Assembly (NCBI RefSeq): GCF_004167665.1 | Contig: NZ_SEWE01000015.1 | Location: forward strand, 35,034-99,033 | Direction: 5' to 3' | Length of the DNA: 64,000 nucleotides | From: Hymenobacter persicinus | GTDB taxonomy: Bacteria > Bacteroidota > Bacteroidia > Cytophagales > Hymenobacteraceae | Program-made: the position numbers and the translations under genes | In this document: one piece after another, positions 7,729 through 16,110 of the stretch | How positions within the stretch are numbered: position 1 is the stretch's first letter | How the letters are laid out: every line of letters starts with the position of its first letter | The notes under the pieces: generated by a model | Database searches by the model: none | Told to the model about the DNA's origin: nothing | Seen by the model: the letters and a program-made list of their open reading frames with translations, nothing else

Positions 7729-9066
7729 ATGCATTCCGATCCAGCTATTACTCCATCCGCCGTGGCTTCGCACGACGGGTCACGCCGCCAGTTTATCAAC
7801 CAGGCCGGCCGGGGCCTGCTGGCCGTGAGCGTGGCCGGGAGTCTGGTAGTGGCCACCACCACGGCGGCGGAAGCCCAGGCGGCCAAAACCGCTAAGGCGT
7901 CCCTGCAAACCGGCCCAACAGACGTGCAACTGCCGCCGCTGGGGGCCGCCACCGACCCGCAGCCGGGCGCCCTGCCCAACCCGCTGCCGCCCGACCAGCG
8001 CGTGGGTTTCGCCCTTGTGGGCCTGGGACACCTGACGCTGGAAGAAATTCTGCCTGGCTTCGCTCACTGTAAGAAATCCAAGCCGGTGGCGCTGGTCAGC
8101 GGCGACCCGGATAAGATGAGCAAGGTGGCCCGGCAGTACGGCATCAAGCCCGAAAACTGCTACTCCTATGAAACCTACGATAAGCTCAAGGACAACCCCG
8201 AGGTTGAAGTCATTTACATCGTGCTGCCCAACTCCATGCACGCCGAATACACCGTGCGGGGCGCCAAGGCCGGCAAGCACATTCTCTGCGAAAAGCCCAT
8301 GGCCAACTCGGCCAAAGAGTGCCGGCAGATGATTGAGGCCTGCGAAAAAGCCGGTAAAAAGCTCATGATTGCCTACCGAATTCAGTACGAGCCCCTCAAC
8401 CGTCAAGTGTTCGAGCTGGTCCGCAACAAAACCTACGGCAAAGTGAAATGGATTGAGGCCGTAAACACGCAGAACCAGGTCCACGACGACCAGTGGCGCC
8501 ACAAAAAGACCCTGGCCGGGGGCGGTGCCCTGCCCGACATCGGCCTGTACTGCCTCAATACCACCCGCTACCTGCTTGGTGAGGAGCCCACCGAGGTGTC
8601 GGCCAGCATCTACAGCACGCCCGGCGACGCGCGCTTCGCGGAAGTTGAGGAAAACGTGAGCTTCACGCTGCGCTTTCCCAGCGGCATTATTGCCAACTGC
8701 GCCACCGGCTACGGCACCTACAACGCCAAGCGCTACCGCGTGTATGCCGAGGCCGGCTGGATCGATATGGACCCCGGCTTTGCCTACCACGGCCTGAAAA
8801 TGACCCGGGCCCACGCCCCTAACGGCCACGAGGTGAAAGAGCAGCCCACCGTGCCCGACAAAAGCCAGTTTGCCCTCGAAATGGACCACATGGCCGAGTG
8901 CGTGCGCGAAAACAAAACGCCTTACACTCCCGGCGAAGAGGGCTTGCAGGACCAGCTGATTATGGAGGCCATCTACAAGTCGGCGCGGGACAACCGGCCG
9001 GTGAAGCTGCCCGCCGTGAGCAAACTCGACGCCTTCCGGGGCACGCCGCCCAAGTCGGAAAGCTAA
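7729..9066 (+). CDS. Tat-exported Gfo/Idh/MocA family oxidoreductase
   Basis: The 445-residue protein carries a twin-arginine signal: SRRQFINQAGRG then a hydrophobic stretch LLAVSVAGSLVVATTTA. The Rossmann domain begins about residue 85 (VGFALVGLGHLTLEEIL). The family signature EKP is present in ILCEKPMANSAKECRQ, and AYRIQYEPLN and the GGALPDIGLYCLN stretch match the glucose-fructose-oxidoreductase-like subfamily. It is exported folded, probably with NADP(H) bound. It likely oxidises or reduces a sugar in the periplasm. The GH43 gene starts 21 bp downstream, so the two are probably one operon for carbohydrate use. Confidence 0.92.
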   Translation: MHSDPAITPSAVASHDGSRRQFINQAGRGLLAVSVAGSLVVATTTAAEAQAAKTAKASLQTGPTDVQLPPLGAATDPQPGALPNPLPPDQRVGFALVGLGHLTLEEILPGFAHCKKSKPVALVSGDPDKMSKVARQYGIKPENCYSYETYDKLKDNPEVEVIYIVLPNSMHAEYTVRGAKAGKHILCEKPMANSAKECRQMIEACEKAGKKLMIAYRIQYEPLNRQVFELVRNKTYGKVKWIEAVNTQNQVHDDQWRHKKTLAGGGALPDIGLYCLNTTRYLLGEEPTEVSASIYSTPGDARFAEVEENVSFTLRFPSGIIANCATGYGTYNAKRYRVYAEAGWIDMDPGFAYHGLKMTRAHAPNGHEVKEQPTVPDKSQFALEMDHMAECVRENKTPYTPGEEGLQDQLIMEAIYKSARDNRPVKLPAVSKLDAFRGTPPKSES

Positions 9067-9087
9067 GCTCGCGGTATAAGGCTCTTT

Positions 9088-10089
9088 ATGGCAATTCCCC
9101 GGCCCGCTCGCACCTACACCAACCCCATCTGGGACGACGACTTTCCCGACCCGACCATTATTCGGGCCGCGGACGGCTATTACTACGCCTACGGTACCCA
9201 AACTAAGCGGCAGGGCCGGATCATCAACCTACAGGTGGCCCGCTCCCCCGATTTGGTTACGTGGGAATTGTTGGGAGAAGGAATGCCCGACAAGCCCCGG
9301 TGGGCGGCGCACACCCAGAAGTTCTGGGCACCGCACGTCAGTGAGCACGCCGGGCGCTACTACCTCTACTACTCGGCCCTGCCCGACACCTGCACCGGCT
9401 TCTGCCTGGGCGCCGCCTCGGCTGATTCCCCGGCCGGGCCGTTCGTGGATTGCGGCACCCCGTTGCAGTGCGGCCCCGGCTTCGTCGACCTCGACCCGAT
9501 GAGCTTCGATGACCCCGCCGCCGGCCGCCGCTGGCTGTACTGGGGCTCGGGCTTCGGACCCATTAAGATGCAGGAACTGGCACCCGACCGGCTGAGCTTT
9601 TTGCCCGGCAGTGAGGTCATTGAGTTGATTCTTCCGGCCAGTAACGCCGCTGCTGGTAGCTACGAACAGCTGGTGGAGGGCGCCTGGGTGGTGTTGCGCG
9701 AGGGGTGGTACTACCTGTTTTATTCGGGCAACAACTGTTGCGGCCCCCAAGCCCACTACGCTGTGTTAGTGGCCCGGTCGCGCCAGGCCACGGGGCCGTT
9801 TGAAACCCTGACTGCTGCCACCGGCAACCCCGAAGCCACCCTGCTCGCCGCCAACGACCATTGGCACGCCCCGGGCCACAACTGCGTTATCACCGATGCC
9901 GCCGGCCACGACTGGCTCGCCTACCACGCCATTGACCCCCGCCAGCCTACCTTCGACGCCATTGACGACGAGCAGGGGTTTTCGCGCCGGGTACTGCTGC
10001 TCGACCGGCTGGAGTACGCCGACGGTTGGCCCCGCCTGCTGACGGGCGGCACGCCGTCGTGGAAAGCGCAAAAAGCCCCGCTCACGTGA
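9088..10089 (+). CDS. Glycoside hydrolase family 43 protein
   Basis: This 333-residue single-domain protein is a five-bladed beta-propeller GH43. All three catalytic carboxylates can be placed: the base Asp in DDFPDPTII (about residue 21), the pKa-modulating Asp in VDLDPMSF, and the acid Glu in LVEGAWVV. The C-terminal DHWHAPGHNCVI and HDWLAYHAID blocks are also typical. GH43 enzymes cleave arabinofuranosyl or xylosyl linkages; the exact specificity is unclear. No signal peptide is visible, so it may act inside the cell or be exported atypically. Its last bases overlap the terminator of the opposing M61 gene. Confidence 0.92.
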   Translation: MAIPRPARTYTNPIWDDDFPDPTIIRAADGYYYAYGTQTKRQGRIINLQVARSPDLVTWELLGEGMPDKPRWAAHTQKFWAPHVSEHAGRYYLYYSALPDTCTGFCLGAASADSPAGPFVDCGTPLQCGPGFVDLDPMSFDDPAAGRRWLYWGSGFGPIKMQELAPDRLSFLPGSEVIELILPASNAAAGSYEQLVEGAWVVLREGWYYLFYSGNNCCGPQAHYAVLVARSRQATGPFETLTAATGNPEATLLAANDHWHAPGHNCVITDAAGHDWLAYHAIDPRQPTFDAIDDEQGFSRRVLLLDRLEYADGWPRLLTGGTPSWKAQKAPLT

Positions 10090-10101
10090 GTAAGCGGGGC
10101 T
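10069..10101 (-). terminator. Minus-strand terminator overlapping the GH43 3' end
   Basis: AGCCCCGCT (10074-10082) and AGCGGGGCT (10093-10101) form a hairpin. On the minus strand a run of five T follows it, giving a terminator for the M61 gene. On the plus strand no T-run follows. The hairpin includes the GH43 stop codon. Confidence 0.7.
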
Positions 10102-10126
10102 GGTAGAACCGTAAAGCGGGAGTGGA

Positions 10127-11938
10127 TTACAGATTTTTCAGCCAGGCCGTGCGCAGCGCCAGCTGGGCGGGCGTAGCGTCGGGCAGCAGGGAAAAATCGT
10201 AGCGCTTCACCTCTTCCTGGTCCAGCAAACGGCCGCGCACCGTTTTATCCGCGCCGTTGTGGCGGACGGTCAGCTCGTAGGCGTCGCCGGCCTTAGCGGT
10301 TTTTACCTGCCCCAAAACCTGCCGCAGATTGGCCGGCGTGATGGCCGTGCCCTGGTAGCTGATGAGCTGGTCGCCGGACGCTACGCCGAGCGTTTGCAGA
10401 GTTGCTGGCACGGCATCGAAGGCGACTTCCTTGCCCGCCTGCACCTGGAATGACGTCGGCGTGGCGCCCAGCGCGCCGATGCGCCGGCCGGTATGCAGTA
10501 CCGGGGCGTAGCGGACCCCAACCTTGGCATAGTACTCGGTCAGGGGCAGGGGCTGAGCCTGCTGCACGTAGCGGGTGAAAAAGTCCCCGATTTCGGGGTA
10601 CGTCAGGCGGACGAAGTCGGTGAAAAACGTCTTTTCGCTGAAGGGCTTGCTTGGTCCATACTGCTTGGTCAGCTCTAAAATCACCTCACGCAGCCCCCGT
10701 TTGCCGCCCGAAAGCTCCAGCAGCCGCAGGTCCAGCAAGGCGGCCGTCACGGCTCCCCGCTGGTAGATGTTGCCGTACTGGCGCTGGCCTTCGTCGCTGA
10801 AGGAGGTAAGGCCCAGCTTGCTCAGCGAGTAGGTGGTATCAGCCTGCTGGTGGTCGTAGGCCACTTTGTCGTGCAGGTTTTGCAGATATACGTCCAGGGG
10901 CTTGAGACCGGCGCGGACCTGCATCATGTCGGCGGCCCACTCGGTAGTGCCTTCGTAGAGCCAGAGGTGTTCCGACCCGGTGGGCTGCACGAAGTTGAAG
11001 CGCTCAATAATTTCGGAGTGCAGGTTCAGCGGGGTCACGACGTGGAAAAACTCGTGGGCGGCGGTGCTGGTCACGGCCGCCGCCAGCTCCGGGGTGAAAG
11101 GCGCCTCGCGCAGCACGTACTCCGAGCTGTAGGAGTGCTCCCAGGCCCCGTTGCTCCGGTCGTCGAAGTGATAGAGGAAGGTATAGCGCTTCACGGGCAG
11201 CTGCACCAAAAACGCCTGGGCGGCCTGTAGCATCTGCTGCATGCTCTGGAGCAGGGGCTCGGCCTTCACCTGGTCGGTATGAGAATAGCAGTACAATCCT
11301 ACTTCGGTGCTGCCCAGCATGGTTTTCGCCTCGGTCAGTCGGCCTAGCAAAAACGGCGAATCCACGGCCTGATCATAGTTTTTGGCCTCGTAAAAGCCCT
11401 TGCTGTCGGCCGTGAGCGGAGTGCCGATTTTCCAGTCGGCGGGGTAGTTGAGCTTAATGCGCAGGGGTTTGTCCTGCCAGCTCTGGGGGTAGCCAAACAG
11501 CGTCTGCCCGTTGAGCAGGGCATGGTCAGTTTCGAGCGAGGAACCGCACATGCGGTAAATCGGGTGTTCCGTCACCGGCGTATCCCAGGTTTCGGCAATG
11601 GTATAGCGGATTTCGCGCGTCTTTTCGGGGTCGGCCAGCTGCCACTGGTTGGGGCCCAGCTGCCGGGCGCCGAGCGGGGCACCTTTGCGGTCGAAGGCCT
11701 CGAATTTGCTCACGTACCGGCCCATATCCATGATCTGGTAGGTGCCGGGCGCGGTGGCGGCAAACTGATAAACGCCCTGGGCCTTGCTCAGCTTGGGCAG
11801 CTCCAGCCGCACCTGGAAGTGGTTGGCGTCGGTGGCGGGGTCCAGCGTGACAGTGTAAGTCAGGGCTTTTTGGGCCTGGGCGAGGCCGGGGGCCGCCAGG
11901 GCGCCGGCCAGCAGGAGCCGGGAAAGGAATGGGTGCAT
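10127..11938 (-). CDS. M61 family metallopeptidase with PDZ domain
   Basis: This 603-residue protein begins at the ATG at 11938, giving the signal peptide MHPFLSRLLLAGALAAPGLA. It has an M61 N-terminal beta domain (LTYTVTLDPATDANHFQVRL), the zinc site HEFFH at about residues 295-299 followed by WLYEGTTEWAA as the third-ligand region, and a C-terminal PDZ domain (about 500-590; GVASGDQLISYQGTAI). M61 peptidases are related to glycyl aminopeptidase and are periplasmic in Bacteroidota. The upstream frame to 12007 would add a non-signal leader and is not used. It ends at a terminator shared with the GH43 3' end. Confidence 0.93.
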   Translation of the reverse strand: MHPFLSRLLLAGALAAPGLAQAQKALTYTVTLDPATDANHFQVRLELPKLSKAQGVYQFAATAPGTYQIMDMGRYVSKFEAFDRKGAPLGARQLGPNQWQLADPEKTREIRYTIAETWDTPVTEHPIYRMCGSSLETDHALLNGQTLFGYPQSWQDKPLRIKLNYPADWKIGTPLTADSKGFYEAKNYDQAVDSPFLLGRLTEAKTMLGSTEVGLYCYSHTDQVKAEPLLQSMQQMLQAAQAFLVQLPVKRYTFLYHFDDRSNGAWEHSYSSEYVLREAPFTPELAAAVTSTAAHEFFHVVTPLNLHSEIIERFNFVQPTGSEHLWLYEGTTEWAADMMQVRAGLKPLDVYLQNLHDKVAYDHQQADTTYSLSKLGLTSFSDEGQRQYGNIYQRGAVTAALLDLRLLELSGGKRGLREVILELTKQYGPSKPFSEKTFFTDFVRLTYPEIGDFFTRYVQQAQPLPLTEYYAKVGVRYAPVLHTGRRIGALGATPTSFQVQAGKEVAFDAVPATLQTLGVASGDQLISYQGTAITPANLRQVLGQVKTAKAGDAYELTVRHNGADKTVRGRLLDQEEVKRYDFSLLPDATPAQLALRTAWLKNL

Positions 11939-12009
11939 AATGGGGTCGGGAGGATTATTGCTAACGGATGGAAAAAAGTGCCGGACGTTGCCTGCCCGCT
12001 TGCTCATTA

Positions 12010-12410
12010 AGCCAAACTAAGCCCCGCTGGAACACGCTAAGCCACTGGATGCTGCTTGGTAGAATCCCCGAAAGGTAGTCGAGCCAAGCAAGGTGAGCCG
12101 TGGGAGATAATAGAACTAATCAGGCAGGGAAAATGCGTTAAGGCTTGCGCGGGTAAGAAAGCTGGCAACCGCGGCAATAAAAACATTCTGATTTTACGGT
12201 ATTGTTATGATCTGTGTGAAATTTTCAAAAAATATGGATTAATAATATGATTATGGCTCTAAATAACGGTGAAAGGGCAAGAATTTTTGCTTGAATTTTA
12301 ACTATAGTAAGATATCCATAGGATAGGATATTGCCTTCATGAGTTGCACTCAGTTCATTGCTGCTGCATAGTGCAATCAACTTTTTTGGCGTACTTCTAA
12401 CTGGCTGGAT
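12010..12410. other. AT-rich intergenic region
   Basis: About 400 bp between the divergent M61 and lectin-like genes, clearly more AT-rich than its surroundings from about 12165 on. It contains a short inverted repeat ATATCC...GGATAT around 12311-12331. A 64-codon frame at 12056-12250 has poor protein character. I see no tRNA or recognisable RNA. Confidence 0.5.
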
Positions 12411-14582
12411 ATGAAAAAAACTTGTACTATTTCGTTTAGTGGAGTTCTGGCGCGCCTGTGGCGCACTTCACTCCTGACCTTGGGCAGCGCCGTGCTGCTC
12501 GCTCCGGCAGTGCTGGGGCAGGCCTTTCCCCGCAACGAGACTTTCAAGGGAAACACTGCCTCGAACTTCTCCTTCGGCGGCACCGCCCGGCTCACCGGCA
12601 CCGGGGGCGCCAACGACGCCGTGGGCGCGGGCTACTTACGCCTTACCGACGCGGCCAACAACCAGGCGGGCTACGTCATCGACAACGTGGGCTTTCCGTC
12701 CTCGGCAGGCTTCACCATCTCGTTTGAGTTCTTTTCCTACGGCGGCACGGCCATCGGGGCCGACGGCTTCAGCGTGTTTCTGGTGGATGCCGTGCAACCC
12801 AGCGGGGGCTTTGCCATCGGGGCCTCGGGCGGGTCGTTGGGCTACGCCCAGAAAACCATTGCGCCCCTGTCCGACGGCGTGACCAACGGCTACATCGGCA
12901 TTGGCATCGACGAATTTGGCAACTACTCCAACGGCTCGGAAGGCCGCTCCGGGGGCAGCGCGGTCCTCGATGCCAACGGCCGGGTGGCCAACGGCATTGC
13001 CATCCGCGGGGCCGGCAACGGCTCGGCTGCCACCGATTACCCCTACCTGACCGGCACCCAGCCCGGCGGCCTGGGCTTCGCCCTCGACGTGGACGCGGTG
13101 CGCGCCCAGGCCGGCGACGCCGACTACCGCCGCGCCTTTATCGACGTGGTGCCCACGACGGTAGGGGCGGTAACCACCTACCGGATTTCGGTGCGCATTC
13201 AGCACGGCAACGCCGTGCGTACGGCCATCGACAACTTCGTGGTGCCCACTCCGCCCCAGAATCTGCGCCTGGGCTTCTCGGGCTCGACGGGCGGCAGCAC
13301 CAACATCCACGAAATCCGCAACCTGAACATTGTGCAGGTTCCCTTCGCCAATACTGACGTAGCCAGCACCGCCTACAACCAGCCCGTGACGGTGAACGTG
13401 CTGGCCAACGACGTGGCCCCCGGCAGCAGCATCAACCCGGCCTCCGTCGACCTGGACCCGAATACGGCTGGCCAGCAAACCTCCTACACCCTGCCCGGCC
13501 AGGGCACGGTGGCCGTCGACAACCAGGGCGTCGTCACGTTTACGCCCAGCGGCACGTTTGCCGGCACGGTGGCTATTCCTTACACCATGCAGTCGATTCT
13601 GGGGCCCGACTACACCTCGAGCCCGGCCAACATCCGCATCACCGTGAACGGGGCTGACGTGGCCACGACGCTCAACGGCCCGGCCACCACCAACGCCGGC
13701 GCCATCATCACATACTCCATGACGACCGTAAACCAGGGCACGGTGCCGGCCTTGACGGTGGTACCCAAGGTGCAGCTGCCCGCTAATCTGCCCCTGAACA
13801 CCGTCACGCCGACGGCGGGCGGGGTCTACGATCCGACCAGCGGCTGGGTAACGTTTTTGCCCGTCAACACGCTGCTGAGCGGGGCCCCGGCCGTGGCCAA
13901 CGGCGTCACGTTCAAAGTACCCATCGGGGCGCCGGCTTCGATGAACAGCGTGGCCACTTCCACTTCTCTGGTACCCGACCCGCAGATGAGCAACAACACG
14001 GCCCTGCTGACCACGGCCGTGGGTACGCCGCTGCCGGTGGAACTGACCAAGTTCACCGCCACCGCCGTCCGCAACGAGGCCCAGCTGAACTGGACCACGG
14101 CTTCGGAGAAAAACAACGACCGATTTGAGGTGGAGCGCTCCACGGATGCCGTGCGGTTTGAAACCATCGGTACCGTGCGCGGCAAGGGCACCAGCACTAC
14201 CGCCAGCCAGTACGGGCTGCGCGACGCCCAGGCCGGCCGCCTGGCCCGCAAGGTTGTGTACTACCGCCTGCGCCAGCTCGACCTGGACGGCAAGGTTTCC
14301 TATAGCCCCACCCGCGCCGTGCAGTTTGCCGCCCGCCTCGATATTTCGGTGTACCCGAACCCGGGGGCGTTGCAAGATCAGGCCACGCTGGATCTGACGG
14401 CCCTGCCCGCCGGCCCGTACGAGGTGCAACTGCTGGATGTGCATGGCCGCCAGGTGCAGCGCTGCTCCCTGGCCGGGGCCGCGGAGCATCCGCTGCGCGT
14501 GCAGACCTTGCCGGCCGGACTGTATCTGGTGAAGGTGCAGGGGGCGGCCGGCACGGTCACGCTGCCCTTCGTGCGTAACTAG
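12411..14582 (+). CDS. L-type-lectin-like, T9SS-sorted surface protein
   Basis: The 723-residue protein has a signal sequence (basic MKKTCTISFSGVLARLWR then a hydrophobic stretch to APAVLGQA). Residues about 40-300 resemble an L-type (legume) lectin sandwich: AGYVIDNVGFPSSAGFTISFEF, GADGFSVFLVDA and GGLGFALDVDAV. A cadherin-like tandem-gap segment follows (YNQPVTVNVLANDVAP), then a DUF11-like block (TTNAGAIITYSMTTVNQGTV), a fibronectin-like block (LPVELTKFTATAVRNEAQLN), and a type A sorting domain (SVYPNPGALQDQ... LPAGLYLVKVQ). It is probably a cell-surface carbohydrate-binding adhesin; ligand unknown. It is followed by a bidirectional terminator. Confidence 0.88.
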   Translation: MKKTCTISFSGVLARLWRTSLLTLGSAVLLAPAVLGQAFPRNETFKGNTASNFSFGGTARLTGTGGANDAVGAGYLRLTDAANNQAGYVIDNVGFPSSAGFTISFEFFSYGGTAIGADGFSVFLVDAVQPSGGFAIGASGGSLGYAQKTIAPLSDGVTNGYIGIGIDEFGNYSNGSEGRSGGSAVLDANGRVANGIAIRGAGNGSAATDYPYLTGTQPGGLGFALDVDAVRAQAGDADYRRAFIDVVPTTVGAVTTYRISVRIQHGNAVRTAIDNFVVPTPPQNLRLGFSGSTGGSTNIHEIRNLNIVQVPFANTDVASTAYNQPVTVNVLANDVAPGSSINPASVDLDPNTAGQQTSYTLPGQGTVAVDNQGVVTFTPSGTFAGTVAIPYTMQSILGPDYTSSPANIRITVNGADVATTLNGPATTNAGAIITYSMTTVNQGTVPALTVVPKVQLPANLPLNTVTPTAGGVYDPTSGWVTFLPVNTLLSGAPAVANGVTFKVPIGAPASMNSVATSTSLVPDPQMSNNTALLTTAVGTPLPVELTKFTATAVRNEAQLNWTTASEKNNDRFEVERSTDAVRFETIGTVRGKGTSTTASQYGLRDAQAGRLARKVVYYRLRQLDLDGKVSYSPTRAVQFAARLDISVYPNPGALQDQATLDLTALPAGPYEVQLLDVHGRQVQRCSLAGAAEHPLRVQTLPAGLYLVKVQGAAGTVTLPFVRN

Positions 14583-14612
14583 GGCTGTCCGCAGTAGTGT
14601 ATGCTGAGTTGT

Positions 14613-14646
14613 AAAAAGGCCGGTGGAGCAATCCAGCGGCCTTTTT
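14613..14646 (+). terminator. Bidirectional-looking terminator after lectin-like gene
   Basis: AAAAAGGCCG (14613-14622) pairs with CGGCCTTTTT (14637-14646). Confidence 0.75.
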
Positions 14647-14716
14647 GCGGGTAGAAGTCCAACGCTGGGCAAGGTTCGGGCGTAGAGTAAAACCATTCCA
14701 CCCTTCCCTCTCAGCC

Positions 14717-15394
14717 ATGTGCGGCCGCTATACTTTCACCACGCCCAAGCCGGTTATTGAGAAGCGCTTCGACGTTTCGTTTGGCCCGGATATGCCCCCG
14801 AACTACAATGCGGCCCCGTCCCAGCAGCTGCCGATTATCACCAACTCGGCGCCCGGGCGGGTGCAGCTAATGCAGTGGGGACTGCTGCCGGGCTGGGTCA
14901 AGGACGTGAAAGCTGCGCCCAAGCCCATCAACGCCCGGGCCGAGACGCTGAGTGAAAAGCCCTCGGTCCGGCAACTGCTGCAGCGCCGCCGCTGCCTGGT
15001 GCTGGCCGACAGCTTCTACGAGTGGCAGCAGACGGCCGCCGGCACGAAAGGACCCAAAACGCCCCACCGCATTCTGTTGCGCAACGAGCAGCCCTTTGCC
15101 TTCGCCGGCCTCTGGGATGAGTGGGCCGACCGCAGCACCGGCGAAGTGCTGCCCACTTTCACCATCATCACCACCGAGCCCAACGCGCTGATGGCCCGGC
15201 TGCACAACCGCATGCCCGTGATTCTGCCCGACCGCGCCGCCGAACTGGCCTGGCTCGATGACGCAGAGTCGGTGGCCGCGCACCAGGCCCTGCTCCAGCC
15301 CTATGCCGCCGACCTGATGCAGGAATATATTGTCAGCACCCAGGTTAACTCGCCGGCCAACAACGACCCCTCCGTACTGGCCCCGGCCGCTTAG
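14717..15394 (+). CDS. SRAP domain protein (YedK/HMCES family)
   Basis: This 225-residue protein starts at the ATG at 14717, giving MCGRYTF with the catalytic Cys at position 2, which becomes N-terminal after Met removal. Other SRAP landmarks are present: NYNAAPSQQLPII, PINARAETLSEKPS, CLVLADSFYEWQQ and LHNRMPVIL. Members form covalent DNA-protein crosslinks at abasic sites in single-stranded DNA, protecting the genome. The longer upstream frame is rejected because it would bury Cys2. It is monocistronic between two terminators. Confidence 0.95.
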   Translation: MCGRYTFTTPKPVIEKRFDVSFGPDMPPNYNAAPSQQLPIITNSAPGRVQLMQWGLLPGWVKDVKAAPKPINARAETLSEKPSVRQLLQRRRCLVLADSFYEWQQTAAGTKGPKTPHRILLRNEQPFAFAGLWDEWADRSTGEVLPTFTIITTEPNALMARLHNRMPVILPDRAAELAWLDDAESVAAHQALLQPYAADLMQEYIVSTQVNSPANNDPSVLAPAA

Positions 15395-15424
15395 GCCCGG
15401 CTGTGCCAATGAGGCTAAAAACGA

Positions 15425-15458
15425 AAAACCCCGCCCGGCCGAAGCTGAGCGGGGTTTT
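15425..15458 (+). terminator. Terminator after SRAP gene
   Basis: AAAACCCCGC (15425-15434) pairs with GCGGGGTTTT (15449-15458). It could act on both strands and also ends the minus-strand gene at 15479. Confidence 0.75.
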
Positions 15459-15478
15459 ATCTTGATAGTGCAGTCTGA

Positions 15479-15835
15479 CTAGTGGCCCTGGTGCTCCTGG
15501 GCGCCTTTGTTGGCTTTCTTGTCGTCGTCTGCTTTGCGGGCTTTGGACTCTTTCACCGGCTCAGCCGAGGTCTTGCCGTCTTCCTCTTCCTGGTCGGGCT
15601 GGGCGGCGCGGTTAACGGCCACCACGGCCACCACGGCAATGGCGGCAATTCCGAGGATGAGTTGGGTTGGGGTCAGCCGCTGGGCTGCCTTTTTGAGCAG
15701 GGTGCCGCCGTTTTTCAGCAGGTCATCCATATGGTCGTGGTTGCCCTGCACGAGCACGTGGTAAGCGCTTTCGAAAGTGCGGGCCAGGTCCTCGGGCAGA
15801 ATTTTCTCTAGTTGTTGTTCGAGCTGCTGTTCCAT
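15479..15835 (-). CDS. Hypothetical single-span membrane protein (118 aa)
   Basis: The N-terminal 50 residues are a Gln/Glu/Leu-rich helix (MEQQLEQQLEKILPEDLA). One membrane helix follows, at about residues 59-75 (LILGIAAIAVVAVVAV). The C-terminal tail is highly charged (DQEEEDGKTSAEP, KARKADDDKKANK), ending in His residues. There is no signal peptide. I do not recognise a family. It is convergent with the SRAP gene and shares a terminator with it. Confidence 0.6.
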   Translation of the reverse strand: MEQQLEQQLEKILPEDLARTFESAYHVLVQGNHDHMDDLLKNGGTLLKKAAQRLTPTQLILGIAAIAVVAVVAVNRAAQPDQEEEDGKTSAEPVKESKARKADDDKKANKGAQEHQGH

Positions 15836-16061
15836 AGCGGAGCTTTGGTGTAGTGTGGAAAAAGTCGGTTCAGATAGCGTGGCGAAACCACCGTGAGGCC
15901 TCTACGCAAAAAGGTGGCGGCGGGCTGCCCCACCGGCCGCTTTTTTCACGGCTCCCCGTTGCTTTTCAGCCTAAAGCCGAGCTCTGCCCCACTAGCGGGC
16001 TACTGAGCCTGCACAGCGTTGTCGGCTGCGGCTATCAGTCCTCGGCCGGCTGGGACAAAAG

Positions 16062-16090
16062 AAAAGCCCCACCGCGGGGTGGGGCTTTTT
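16062..16090 (-). terminator. Terminator at the 3' side of the anti-sigma/protease gene
   Basis: AGCCCCACC (16065-16073) pairs with GGTGGGGCT (16078-16086) around a 4-base loop, with T-rich sequence on both sides. On the minus strand it lies 21 bases after the stop codon of the anti-sigma/protease gene. Confidence 0.75.
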
Positions 16091-16110
16091 AGAAAAGAGC
16101 GTCGGTAAGG

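Noticed and set aside
12056..12250. 64-codon frame in the AT-rich intergenic region
   Set aside because: Composition is not protein-like, there is no domain, and the region looks like non-coding promoter DNA.
12636..14696. 686-codon minus-strand frame opposite the lectin-like gene
   Set aside because: Same shadow signature; it would also run through the terminator at 14613-14646.
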